64,000 nt of DNA from positions 1 to 64,000 of the forward strand of contig JASANH010000328.1 of assembly GCA_030248295.1 (NCBI GenBank), in the 5' to 3' direction. Positions 1 to 9,756 of this stretch are shown in pieces (position 1 is the first letter of the stretch; every line of letters begins with the position of its first letter). Under the pieces are notes generated by a model. That model searched no databases, was not told the DNA's origin, and was given only the letters and a program-made list of their open reading frames with translations. The position numbers and the translations under genes were made by a program. This DNA comes from Mesodorylaimus sp. YZB2_4 (Eukaryota; Nematoda; Enoplea; Dorylaimida; Dorylaimidae).

Positions 1-399
1 ACTCACTGAGACATGCCACGTTTCCTCACTGAGACGATTTCCCCACCATGTCGTTTCCCCATGATCAGTTTTGAGAAACTGCGGCTATTCAAATTTTGAG
101 CCTTCGTATGGGAATAAGTACTCATCCAGAAATCTTCGTCGCTTGTCCTAGAAGACATGAAATATGCCTCAAATACTCCACGATTTTGTTGAATCATTGT
201 TCGACTGCCGTGCTCCAAAAGCCATGTTGTGATAGCAGCCTAAAGTGCTTGCTTCACGTTCGCTCCGCCACGCTCGCCTGGTTCAATGAGAACGTTGAGA
301 ACTGGACTCCATGAGAACGTTTTAGCCAACCAAGCTGGGCATACCCTTGCGTGATTCTGGGCCTGTTGCAGCTGTGTATTCAAACCAACCCGAATTAAG

Positions 400-918
400 C
401 CCGCAATATGCTCCTACAAAATCCGCAGTTGGCATACGCTTTGCTTCAAGCGCAAGTGGTGATGCGTATCGTCGATCCGCAAGTGGCCATGACCATGCTA
501 CATGGAGAGACGGAACAGGTGCCGCCGATCATGCCTCAGGTAAGGCCGCGTTTAGGAGTGATGGGACTTTGAGTGGTTATGAAGATTGTTTCAGGGCATG
601 GTTGCACCGATGAGCTGTGGCACTGTTGCGAGTGGGCCCACTATGGCACCTTCGTCGATGCTTGGAGGACTGATGCGACCTCCGGCGGGCCCAGTAGCCA
701 GTGCTCCTGCGGGTGGTGGTGAGTAGACAATTTTGAGTGATCATTCGTGTGTTGGCATTTTCTTCTATTTTTAGATATTGATTATAAAAGCGGATTTCCA
801 CCAGCGATGGGGGCCGGTTTTATGGGGATGTCGGGAGCTGGTGCATTCATGCCAGGTCAGCAAGGGCAGCCGCCGGAACCGCCAGCTCGGGCGCCGTTTG
901 GGGCCTCAGGATCTATTC
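400..918 (+). pseudogene. CSTF2: Cleavage stimulation factor 64 kDa subunit fragment (left arm)
   Basis: CstF-64 binds GU-rich elements downstream of poly(A) sites during 3'-end processing. Three exon-like blocks (400-539, 595-718, 775 to about 910) join in phase. The first encodes the end of the hinge domain, with the diagnostic run QNPQLAYALLQAQVVMRIVD; the next two encode the Gly/Pro/Met-rich region typical of this protein. The N-terminal RRM is not in the window and the C-terminal helical domain is absent: after about 910 the reading runs into a 24-bp duplication and then an unrelated gene. It therefore looks truncated at its 3' side. The acceptor before the first block (ending TTAAG) is weak. 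Confidence 0.75.
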
Positions 919-961
919 TCGATCTTAACAGTAATACGATTCTCGATCTTAACAGTAATAC
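915..961. repeat. 24-bp tandem duplication
   Basis: Two head-to-tail copies of a 24-bp unit containing 'tctcgatcttaacagtaata'. They sit exactly at the junction where CstF-64 similarity ends and the opposite-strand Cys-rich ORF region begins. The same pair is mirrored at about 3647-3694. Confidence 0.85.
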
Positions 962-1002
962 ACATGGAACTTGTACAATACTCTTTATCTTTCCTTTTTA
1001 CA

Positions 1003-1528
1003 TCACTTATCATAGGACACGGTACCATCAGCCAGTGTTTTAAATTTACACACGCATCCATGTTCACACAACTTTACACGTTCGCGCAAACCTTCTAAAT
1101 AATCTGAATGCCCGTAGTTCATTTCATTTTTATATTTTTTACAAAATTTTTCTCTCAATTCTATTTCTTGCTTATTTCGCTCGCAAATAGGGATCCCGCT
1201 ATATTTAAGCTTATCAAATGTGTGATAAGCCGTGTGATCTTTGTTTTTTTCGTTCCAATGAGCATCGCACCATTGGTACTCCTCTCCATTGTTTGGAATT
1301 TCTTCCAAGCAGTCTGTGGCGTCGCATATCCTGGGCGCTGGTGGAGCCCGTTCTGAAAATCCGAAATATCCAAGTCATCTCTGCAGTACTTTTTCCCGCA
1401 CTTTTTAACAACGACAAGTCCTCCACGTGATTTAGAGTATGTTCACCGTTACATCCTAATAAACAAAAGAGACCACCACGATTGGCAAGGTTATATCGGG
1501 TTTTGTTAGGCGGCAGTTCTTTTCTCAA
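1003..1528 (-). CDS. Cys-rich ORF of unknown function (left-arm copy)
   Basis: Mirror of the right-arm ORF at 3050-3605; see there. The same frame changes are present, so they are not private errors of one arm. The 5' end differs slightly: the start codon seen in the right arm is not in the same frame context here. Confidence 0.45.
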
Positions 1529-1682
1529 AAAATGTACGAGTCAATTTGAAAAGTCATCTTATAGTAGGTGGGTTGGTATCGGAAAAAGGACTCGTCTTTA
1601 CTAAAGTTACTACGTTTACCAAATTTCTCCTTAGAAAGGATTTGCTTCTGATTTTTAAATTTTATTTCGTTTTTCTGTGATC

Positions 1683-2035
1683 ATGTTTCATAATCAACCT
1701 TATTTATCAGCTCCTATTCAACCTGCAGGCGCCGTCCAGACGTCCTCCTTGACTTCCCTTTCACAAGGCTCGACTAATTACCCGACTCCAGTATCTGGGG
1801 GATACTTTAGATTTAATGAAATCTCGAGTTGCACGCTTCCTACGCACGCTCCATGTTTCAAGAAAGTGAATACCCGAATTCGATTCCACGCAATCTCCGA
1901 AAATTTCGTAAAATCACGAGAAAAAAACGAGTCCATACTTTAATCGAAACCTTTTCGAAAATGAAAAATCTAGTTGGTGGACGAAGCAAGCAAGAAATCC
2001 TAGAAAACGCTATAAAACGGTTACCGACTCAATAA
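1683..2035 (+). pseudogene. bHLH gene, left-arm copy broken by small deletions
   Basis: Same start and first 60 residues as the intact copy at 2924-2508, then several one-base losses between 1860 and 2035 (in runs such as those flanking the basic region) shift the frame through and past the bHLH domain. The losses cluster next to the palindrome turn, which suggests consensus error as much as true decay. Confidence 0.75.
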
Positions 2036-2120
2036 ACATATTGGTCCAGCTTCAGCGACATATTTTCCTTGGACGAAACTAGTGAGTGATTGAATTTTAA
2101 AAAATTTCAACTTGTGTAAA

Positions 2121-2475
2121 ATGTGTTCCTTCATTCCTTCAGTGCGCACTGCGTTTAAAGTTAAAAGTTTTTTTAAGGCTATTTTCCAACCTCTCTTTAT
2201 TATATACACAAACATACTAACCCAATAACAACCCAATTTTATATAATATATTACCCTCTTAATACTTCATTATCTATATCTTATTATAATTTTTTTTTTA
2301 CTTTCTTTATTCTTTCTCTTTATCTATACCTACATTTCCTATTAATCACACACATTTATATTCAGATATTAATACATACACAATATTATATTATTTCTCT
2401 TATAAGGTCAGGATTGGGTCAGACAAAAAACACTGTTCGGGTCGCAGGAACACTAGCGAGGGTATAGGACCGTCA
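2121..2475. other. Palindrome spacer with a strongly G-poor tract
   Basis: The spacer between the arms. From about 2200 to 2410 the + strand is almost free of G (so the - strand is almost free of C) and looks like unstructured A/T/C text. The first 40 bases resemble the dispersed element seen at 25.55 kb (the words around 'gtgttccttca' and 'agtgcgca'). No gene is seen. The base depletion resembles the C-depleted tracts of the other palindrome in this window. Confidence 0.7.
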
Positions 2476-2507
2476 GTTACACAAGTTGAAATTTTTTTAA
2501 AATTCAA

Positions 2508-2924
2508 TCACTCACTAGTTTCGTCCAAGGAAAATATGTCGCTGAAGCTGGACCAATATGTTTCATTGAGTTCGGTCAACCGTTTTATAGCGTTTTCTAG
2601 GATTTCTTGCTTGCTTCGTCCACCAACTAGATTTTTCATTTTCGAAAAGGTTTCGATTAAAGTATGGACTCGTTTTCTTTCTCGTGCATTTTTACGAACA
2701 TTTTTCGGAGCATTGCGTGGAATCGAATTCGGGTCATTCACTTTCTTGAAACATGGAGCGTGCGTAGGAGGCGTGCAACTCGAGATTTCATTAAATCTAA
2801 AGTATCCCCCAGATACTGGAGTCGGGTAATTAGTCGAGCCTTGTGAAAGGGAAGTCAAGGAGGACGTCTGGACGGCGCCTGCAGGTTGAATAGGAGCTGA
2901 TAAATAAGGTTGATTATGAAACAT
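2508..2924 (-). CDS. Small bHLH transcription factor (right-arm copy, intact)
   Basis: An uninterrupted 138-residue ORF. The N-terminal half is Pro/Ser/Thr/Tyr-rich and low in charge. A basic helix-loop-helix follows at about residues 74-118: basic region NARERKRVHTLIETFSKMKN, a short loop (LVGG), then helix 2 (RSKQEILENAIKRL). The ER-x-R core of the basic region fits E-box DNA binding. The ATG at 2924 follows the stop of the preceding frame closely. It ends soon after the domain, in an acidic tail. Closest type would be a single-exon neural or mesodermal class II bHLH, but I cannot assign an orthologue. Confidence 0.7.
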   Translation of the reverse strand: MFHNQPYLSAPIQPAGAVQTSSLTSLSQGSTNYPTPVSGGYFRFNEISSCTPPTHAPCFKKVNDPNSIPRNAPKNVRKNARERKRVHTLIETFSKMKNLVGGRSKQEILENAIKRLTELNETYWSSFSDIFSLDETSE

Positions 2925-3049
2925 GATCACAGAAAAACGAAATAAAATTTAAAAATCAGAAGCAAATCCTTTCTAAGGAGAAATTTGGTGAACGTAGTAA
3001 CTTTAGTAAAGACGAGTCCTTTTTCCGATACCAACCCACCTACTATAAG

Positions 3050-3605
3050 ATGACTTTTCGAATTGACTCGTACATTTTTTTGAGAAAAGAACTGCCGCCT
3101 AACAAAACCCGATATAACCTTGCCAATCGTGGTGGTCTCTTTTGTTTATTAGGATGTAACGGTGAACATACTCTAAATCATGTGGAGGACTTGTCGCTGT
3201 TAAAAAGTGCGGGAAAAAGTACTGCAGAGATGACTTGGATATTTCGGATTTTCAGAACGGGTTCCACCAGCGCCCAGGATATGCGACGCCACAGACTGCT
3301 TGGAAGAAATTCCAAACAATGGAGAGGAGTACCAATGGTGCGATGCTCATTGGAACGAAAAAAGAAAAGATCACACGGCTTATCACACATTTGATAAGCT
3401 TAAATATAGCGGGATCCCTATTTGCGAGCGAAATAAGCAAGAAATAGAATTGAGAGAAAAATTTTGTAAAAAATATAAAAATGAAATGAACTACGGGCAT
3501 TCAGATTATTTAGAAGGTTTGCGCGAACGTGTAAAGTTGTGTGAACATGGATGCGTGTGTAAATTTAAAACACTGGCTGATGGTACCGTGTCCTATGATA
3601 AGTGA
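3050..3605 (+). CDS. Cys-rich ORF of unknown function (right-arm copy)
   Basis: I do not recognise a family. Three overlapping open stretches in different frames together look like one Cys-rich protein: 3050 to about 3175 (Cys pair in FCLLGCNGEH), about 3178-3285 (CGGLVAVKKCGKKYCRDD), and about 3240-3605 (WCDAHW, then a charged Lys/Glu/Tyr-rich region and a closing CEHGCVC). The Cys spacing suggests metal binding or disulphides. No GT-AG introns explain the two frame changes, and both palindrome arms share them, so the choice is between an old frame-shifted pseudogene, unusual splicing or frameshifting. The last stretch ends in a clean stop before the CstF-64 fragment on the other strand. Confidence 0.45.
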
Positions 3606-3689
3606 TGTAAAAAGGAAAGATAAAGAGTATTGTACAAGTTCCATGTGTATTACTGTTAAGATCGAGAATCGTATTACTGTTAAGATCGA

Positions 3690-4208
3690 GAATAGATCCT
3701 GAGGCCCCAAACGGCGCCCGAGCTGGCGGTTCCGGCGGCTGCCCTTGCTGACCTGGCATGAATGCACCAGCTCCCGACATCCCCATAAAACCGGCCCCCA
3801 TCGCTGGTGGAAATCCGCTTTTATAATCAATATCTAAAAATAGAAGAAAATGCCAACACACGAATGATCACTCAAAATTGTCTACTCACCACCACCCGCA
3901 GGAGCACTGGCTACTGGGCCCGCCGGAGGTCGCATCAGTCCTCCAAGCATCGACGAAGGTGCCATAGTGGGCCCACTCGCAACAGTGCCACAGCTCATCG
4001 GTGCAACCATGCCCTGAAACAATCTTCATAACCACTCAAAGTCCCATCACTCCTAAACGCGGCCTTACCTGAGGCATGATCGGCGGCACCTGTTCCGTCT
4101 CTCCATGTAGCATGGTCATGGCCACTTGCGGATCGACGATACGCATCACCACTTGCGCTTGAAGCAAAGCGTATGCCAACTGCGGATTTTGTAGGAGCAT
4201 ATTGCGGG
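3690..4208 (-). pseudogene. CSTF2: CstF-64 fragment, mirror copy (right arm)
   Basis: Reverse-complement twin of the left-arm fragment, with exon blocks 4208-4069, 4013-3890 and 3833 to about 3698. Sequence and reading frames are the same as in the left arm, so the truncation at the 3' side predates, or was copied with, the inversion. It lies tail to tail with the Cys-rich ORF on the + strand. Confidence 0.75.
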
Positions 4209-4539
4209 CTTAATTCGGGTTGGTTTGAATACACAGCTGCAACAGGCCCAGAATCACGCAAGGGTATGCCCAGCTTGGTTGGCTAAAACGTTCTCATGGA
4301 GTCCAGTTCTCAACGTTCTCATTGAACCAGGCGAGCGTGGCGGAGCGAACGTGAAGCAAGCACTTTAGGCTGCTATCACAACATGGCTTTTGGAGCACGG
4401 CAGTCGAACAATGATTCAACAAAATCGTGGAGTATTTGAGGCATATTTCATGTCTTCTAGGACAAGCGACGAAGATTTCTGGATGAGTACTTATTCCCAT
4501 ACGAAGGCTCAAAATTTGGATAGCCGCAGTTTCTCAAAA

Positions 4540-4700
4540 CTGATGATGGGGGAAACGACATGGTGGGGAAATCGTCTCAGTGAGGAAACGTGGCATGTCT
4601 CAGTGAGTCGTTTCTCCCACCAGACGAGGTGGGGGAAACGACACATTGGGGGAATCGTCTCAATGGGGGAATCGACCAAGTGGGGGAAACGTCTCACAAC
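4540..4700 (+). repeat. Degenerate short tandem repeat (gtgggggaaacg type)
   Basis: About eight imperfect copies of a 12- to 22-bp word built on 'gggggaaacg' and 'gggggaatcg', alternating with 'tctcaatg' or 'tctcagtg'. It straddles the outer end of the palindrome's right arm, so repeat-mediated joining is possible. Confidence 0.6.
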
Positions 4701-5723
4701 CTACAAAGCTAAGCCCTTGTCAGAAACGTAGCGAGCCCGCACCGCTTTATTTCAAAGTTCTGTACAGTAGTCAGGTTTTGAGCAGGAAAAAAGTATTCTT
4801 GATCACTTGAATTGTGAAAAATCGCGACGATACTGCTGATCAGAGCCTAGTGCCGAACAGTTGATCGGGATCGATTTTCCCAGATCTCGGAAAGATTAAG
4901 GGGCGCGGGTGACCAGCCACTTCTGCCCCAACATTTACCTCTGGAAAATGTCAAAGTCGTGATCTCCTTGCTGATTGGCGCAGTAAGCTCTAACAATGTC
5001 GAGACATGGCGCCAGCCCTATTTCTCGGCATTTTTTTATTAGTCCGATTGAAAAAATTTATTTTGTTGCAATGGCGCCTAACACTTGAAGTAATTAGTGC
5101 AGAATCGATTTATACTAGCGATTCTTTCTTAAATTTGACTGGGTTCGTATCTTTTAAAATTCCTGCGGTTTTCGGAATTCCAAACACACCGACAATTTTA
5201 AAAAACCGCATTTTACCCCTAATTACTTTACTTTAGCGGGTTTGCGCAGGTACGCTAATTCCTAGGTAGATGACTTTAAGATACACCCTATAAAAAATTA
5301 CATCTACCTTATTTTCACGGAGAGACATCAATTGACAGCTTAGGTGTTCGGAATCAGGGTACTTTACCCTAGACCTATGATGAAAAAGACGAAGATTTTA
5401 GAAAACTGCTGATCAACTTCAATAATCGACTCAACTGGACGGTGTCGGTTGAGGAGAAAACCAAGCGCCCGCGTTTGAGCTTGGCAGGTAGCTGTCACAA
5501 ATATAGCACAAAGCGCTAAATTTAAAAAGGAGCTCTACATAGTCGGCTCGACTCTCGGCTTCTGCTGGGCCATCAGTTCGATACTAATTTACACAAGGCC
5601 GCAAACTAATACAGGACTTGTCAATAGCAATAGCTTGTGAGTGTCACATCCCACAGTAGAAAAGACTAGAATCGAAAGAGATCACACGAAAAAGCCGCAA
5701 GAATCGCCCAGACTTCATCAAGA
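4701..5723. other. Intergenic, no gene seen
   Basis: No ORF with recognisable domain, no RNA gene and no clear transposon termini. It is the 3' flank of the kinase gene. Confidence 0.5.
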
Positions 5724-8465
5724 TTACAAGACCTTTTTTGTGTTTTTCGTCTTGCCTATCACTTTGGAGACGTATGGATCGTAGGAGCAGTCTTGCTCGT
5801 AGAATGCGTTCAGGTAGAAAAAAATGGCTTCGAACGATGGGCGCGCCATTGGCGAATGGTCACAGCAATTGCCCAGCAGCGTGTACATTTTATCGGGCAT
5901 CTCGGGAGGCTTTTGCAACTGGCCGTTTTCTTCCACCACGTACTTCCTTGTTCGCTTAGTCGTCATGTCTGAAAGATACATCCACTGCGCGTGGTCGAAT
6001 ACTGTAGACCCCTCCTGGATTCACCTGAGGTAATAGGATCCACTTTGACCCCCCAGTTGGACGGAATGGCACCATTAGAACAGTGGAGGGCACTATCCAC
6101 ACCTACAGTAATCCCCCTGTGCATGGTCCTGGCTCGGACAATGCCTTTCTGACGTTCCGCGTCATATTGGAATATCGAAGTGACCCACTTGTGACCCTCG
6201 TCAACAATTGCGGGCTATTTCTATTTTACTCCTGGCTAGTCCTCGGCCACGATTAGTGGGCAAGGATTATTGGTCTTCCCTTGCTGGGAGACGTCCACCC
6301 CTCGGGTTCATGTTTCAGCCGCAGGCAAGACTCGCCCTGCTCCAGGTTTTGACCTTTGTGGCCTCTCCCACGCCCGCCTATGGGAGGGTTGCAAACTACC
6401 CAAGACCGACTAGAAATGCAGACTACGTTACCTTCGTCTAGAAATGCAGACTACGTTACCTTCGTCTAGAAATGCAGACTACGTTACCTTCGTATGGTTC
6501 CCGACCATGTGTGAACACCTCGTAGAGGAGAATGCCGAATGACCACACGTCCGAGGCAGCTGTGACAATAAACTGCCATCATATCATCAGAGCGAAATCA
6601 ACTTGCACTTACTAGAGAACGTGGCCGTCATCAAAGCCTCAGGCGCCGTCCACTTGATTGCCACATTGATGCTTTCACCTGAAAGCAAACCCAGATGAGG
6701 AGACATGACCCAGATGGACCCAGATGAAAACCAGGCAGCCGCAGAGTCCTACTTTCTTTCATAAAATTGACATTTTTCAACATCCGAGCCAAACCGAAAT
6801 CGGCCACTTTCACATCAAATATCTGAGCAGTCAAGAGGCCAGATTTGGTTTTCTTGTCTAATTCATGGATCAGCACATTTCGAGCCGCCAAATCACGATG
6901 GATCACATTCTTCTGTTCCAAATACATCATCCCGTCAGCGACCTAAAACACCAAGAAACCAAACCCTGATCCACAGAGGGTACGTCGACCAAACCTGGCG
7001 CGTAATCTCGACCAATTGTTCTTCGGGCACCAACCGATTTTCCTTTACTCGTTTCCTGAGATACGATTGCAATGAGCCATCCTTAACGAACTCGGTGATG
7101 ATGAAGAACGGCTCGTCGGCACTGACCACTCCGAGCAACTTGACCAGGTGGTGGTGGCGGAGGTTCTTCATGGCGACTGCTTCGGCCAGGAAACTCGCCT
7201 GATTGCTCAAACCCGGCTTCAGCTCTTTGATAGCAACTTCCAACTTGACGCCTGGAGTTGGCTCCCAGGTGCCTGAACGAATAGAGTATGTCAGCAGTGG
7301 TGATCAGGAGTACCATTCTCTACTAACCTTGGTACACCACGCCGAAGAAGCCCTTCCCAATCTGCTTTTCGATTTTGATCAAGCTGCGCGGAATTTCTCG
7401 CCAACGCTTTTCGATTTCGGCCGAGATGACGCTCGTTGTAGGCATTGGTTTGGGAGGTGGCGAGGTCAAGGCGCAGCAGATGCCACCACCACCAGCCGTC
7501 GCTGAGGAATAAGTGGTCTTGGTGACACAGCTCGAAGAATAGGTGGGGACCTACAGTACCTCGAAAATGTTCGACCAAAGCCATAACGCTGTCGAATTGG
7601 GTGCTTCCGATAGAATACTTGAACTTGCGCTGCTTGCAGTCGCGGGAATTGATGCGATAATGCTTGACATATTTTCCATTCGATACTGACAACGCTAACT
7701 GAGCCTCTGAAACGGCGCGAAGCTGTATCCTTTTTCAGCACAGATGCTCCACCCTGGGATCCCACAAAAAATGACCACTCACTGATGTCAGATACTCGGC
7801 CACGAATCAAGAATGTTCCAACGGGATGACCCTTCAAGATCAGTTCTGCGTCAGCGCGGGAAATTCCACCAAACCAGAACCTAAAAGTCTCAATTCCATG
7901 TACGGTATGTGTAGTACCTTATGTAAAAACTTCACCTCTTATGTAAAAACTTACGGCTCTGCTTTCAATGATCCTACAAGAGCAACGCAGTTTCGAGGAA
8001 TGTATCCGGTCGTGCCAAGACCGATGCTTTTGCGATCATCGCCAGGTTTGTCCTCCAGCTTGCGGGTCACAAACAACCATTCTGGGCCCCTGAAACACAA
8101 AAGTCAAGTAAAGTGCGATACTTGGCGAGAGGTATGCTGCCTGCTTGAAATATGCACAATGTTGACTTACGCATCGCACTCGTCACCAAAGTCCACGAAC
8201 TGGTCACCTTTGGAAAACGAGAGTTCCGCCTGACTACGTTTCTCGTAATTCCACAAGGCCACGTAGATCCGGTTTTCGGCTGTAGAGGTAGAAAACGGAA
8301 TGCTAGATCAAAGCTGACGAGAGAGAGCATGCCTCACTTACCCTTCTTCTCGCGATGCGCCCGAGCTGCAGCTACTGCGTAAGGAGCCATGTCCGTATCC
8401 TTCGATATGCGATGTCGTTGAGCCCTTTCGGCCATTTTACCTCCACTTGAACAGCAGCACCCCAT
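5724..8465 (-). CDS. Myristoylated SH3-SH2 non-receptor tyrosine kinase
   Basis: Ten GT-AG exons (8465-8342, 8279-8171, 8089-7955, 7881-7783, 7706-7328, 7272-6995, 6942-6753, 6678-6613, 6559-6488, 5968-5724) close in phase to 564 residues once two extra bases in G runs (7858-7861, 7545-7548) are discounted. The start [10 protein letters not shown] is a textbook N-myristoylation plus palmitoylation signal. SH3 spans about residues 43-118 ([22 protein letters not shown]), SH2 about 124-215 ([25 protein letters not shown]), kinase about 265-545. Catalytic parts are present: GKGFFGVV loop, VAIK lysine, [25 protein letters not shown]. Oddities: HRDLAARN is Csk/Abl-like rather than the Src HRDLRAAN; the activation segment has no tyrosine; an insertion of about 11 residues separates NVLIH from the DFG strand; the tail is short and Lys-rich. 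Membrane-attached signalling kinase near the Src/Csk/Frk group; exact subfamily unsure. Confidence 0.88.
6410..6493. repeat. 28-bp triplication carrying the kinase exon-9 splice donor
   Basis: Three identical head-to-tail 28-bp units. Read on the - strand each contains ACGAAG, then the donor GTAACG, then CTGCATTTCTAG, which reads like a short 3' splice site. The most upstream copy provides the real end of the PYE-encoding exon (donor at 6487). The other two lie at the start of the following intron. Confidence 0.92.
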
Positions 8466-8749
8466 TGTCGACCGCGATCACACAATTGCGTTCCCGACCA
8501 CTCACCTGACCAAGCGAACACGAATGACTTTGTGAGGGTGCACAAGGAGGGCAGTGGTAGTTGGCAGTGTGAAGTGGACTGTGCTGCGGCACCACCATCT
8601 TCAATTACCCACGGCATAATATCGATTTTCTGTTTATGGATTTTTTGGATTATTATCTTGGGTACCAACTTTTTTAAAGCTAGTCACATTCCAGTCTTTG
8701 CATGTGAGCATTGTTAGGGAAGTCTCTGGAGCTTTGCGATTGTAGGGGG

Positions 8750-8865
8750 ACCCTGCGACTAAGCCACCAGGCACATGCCGTGCCCGTGGCCTGGCGAGTT
8801 TAGGCGTCTGCCTCTCACGCTAGGTGTGCAGTACTGGCCAGCGGCTGGGTATTTCGAGTGATATG
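8750..8865 (+). mobile_element. tRNA-derived SINE fragment
   Basis: Contains a tRNA-like run 'gtttaggcgtctgcctctca' (A-box and anticodon-arm region resembling tRNA-Glu) followed by a degenerate B-box around 'gggtatttcgagtg'. A related copy lies on the - strand at 12.47 kb. Confidence 0.5.
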
Positions 8866-8930
8866 TCCCTGCACCCTCGGGTGCGTGTTTCTGTGCTGTG
8901 CTGATGACGTGGTAAAACATGAATATGAAC
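8866..8930 (+). repeat. Short dispersed element (…cttcaccct…gtggtaaaacatga), copy 1
   Basis: Shares the ordered words 'gtccctgcaccct', 'gggtgcg' and 'gacgtggtaaaacatga' with copies at 12.15-12.46 kb (expanded), 25.55 kb, 30.85 kb and 31.53 kb. No coding content. It is too short to tell whether it is a MITE. Confidence 0.6.
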
Positions 8931-9014
8931 GTGACTGGAATCCTGTGAAATCATTAGCGGCAAGTTCCTCCTTTTGCCGTTTACAAACTGTAGAGCTGTG
9001 TGCTGTAAAGCTGG

Positions 9015-9142
9015 AAGTATAGTTCGATGCGATGCGTCAAATAAGCTTGCGATGCGACGTTTTAGGCACCTTATTACGTTGTCATTTGACCCGAAAGTGT
9101 CGCATCGCACGCTTATTTGACGCATCGCATCGAACTATACTT
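9015..9142. mobile_element. 128-bp MITE, near-perfect hairpin
   Basis: Terminal inverted repeats of about 44 bp beginning 'aagtatagttcgatgcgatg' flank a central stretch of about 40 bp. There is no coding capacity. The arms are almost perfectly complementary, so the insertion is young or the hairpin is maintained. Confidence 0.85.
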
Positions 9143-9574
9143 TGGGCTTAAGTTCCCAGATTCCTCGTCCAACGTAAGTCCATATGGCATCACACGGATC
9201 CCATCTACAGCCTGATTTTCTGACATGGGTTGCACACGGCTTGCTTCTCCACGTGGGTTGGTGTGGACTGTTATGGTTTCCATATGTTTCCACGCCTTGT
9301 TGTGTGTGCTCCATGTGGTTTGTTTGAACTGGCCGCAGGTTATTTATTTCCTAGATGATGGATGCATGCATGGAAAACCTTGATAGCTAGCAAGAGCACA
9401 AAACTTGATTCCGAAATCATTAGTCATGCTCGAAACAAAAAATCAGTGGCAGCAGGTTATCGGTTTTGTTGCCTTTATCTGAGCTTCTAAATAAAAAATT
9501 GCTAACTCGAACATTACACACGTTAGGTACGGAAATTCGAAATTCCAAGTCCGGCTGTCAGTTGTCGCGGTTGT
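9143..9574. other. Spacer, nothing recognised
   Basis: No domain-bearing ORF or clear repeat; ordinary mixed-composition spacer between two MITEs. Confidence 0.4.
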
Positions 9575-9756
9575 GTAACCAGCATCCCTGGCGGTTGGGA
9601 GTAATCGATACGCCCCCCTGGCTGGGAGACGTCAACCTCCTCGGTTGATGTTTCTAGGGCAGGTATAGTCGCGAGACTTGCCTTCCTCCAGTCGGAGGGT
9701 TTTTGCCTGGAGACCTCGGTCTCGACTATCTCCCGCCGCCTGGGTGCGCTGGTTAC
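9575..9756 (+). mobile_element. 180-bp hairpin MITE family (gtaaccagc), copy 1
   Basis: Ends gtaaccagc and gctggttac are inverted, and the inverted similarity extends about 27 bp inward (core ggcgg..ggag). The interior contains 'cgggttgatg'-type and 'gagac-ctcg-gtctc' stem loops. Other full copies in this window are at 10997-11176, 15222-15416 and 20340-20518; core-only relatives lie near 6.28 kb, 42.70 kb, 56.82 kb and 63.0 kb. Confidence 0.85.

Larger units (their letters stand above)
1..4608. repeat. Large inverted repeat (palindrome) with 2.1-kb arms
   Basis: The left arm (1 to about 2120) is the reverse complement of the right arm (about 2476 to 4608); base 1 pairs with base 4608, so the arm may continue beyond the window start. 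The arms are near identical over most of their length, including all coding blocks, but the left arm between about 1860 and 2040 carries several one-base deletions relative to the right arm. The inner spacer is 2121-2475. This is either a very recent inverted duplication or a fold-back assembly artefact; the uneven quality near the turn favours at least partly the latter. Confidence 0.93.

Noticed and set aside
6030..6200. Open stretch on the - strand between kinase exons 9 and 10
   Set aside because: Open for about 60 codons and near a GTGAAT donor, but it does not align to kinases and the kinase joins correctly without it.
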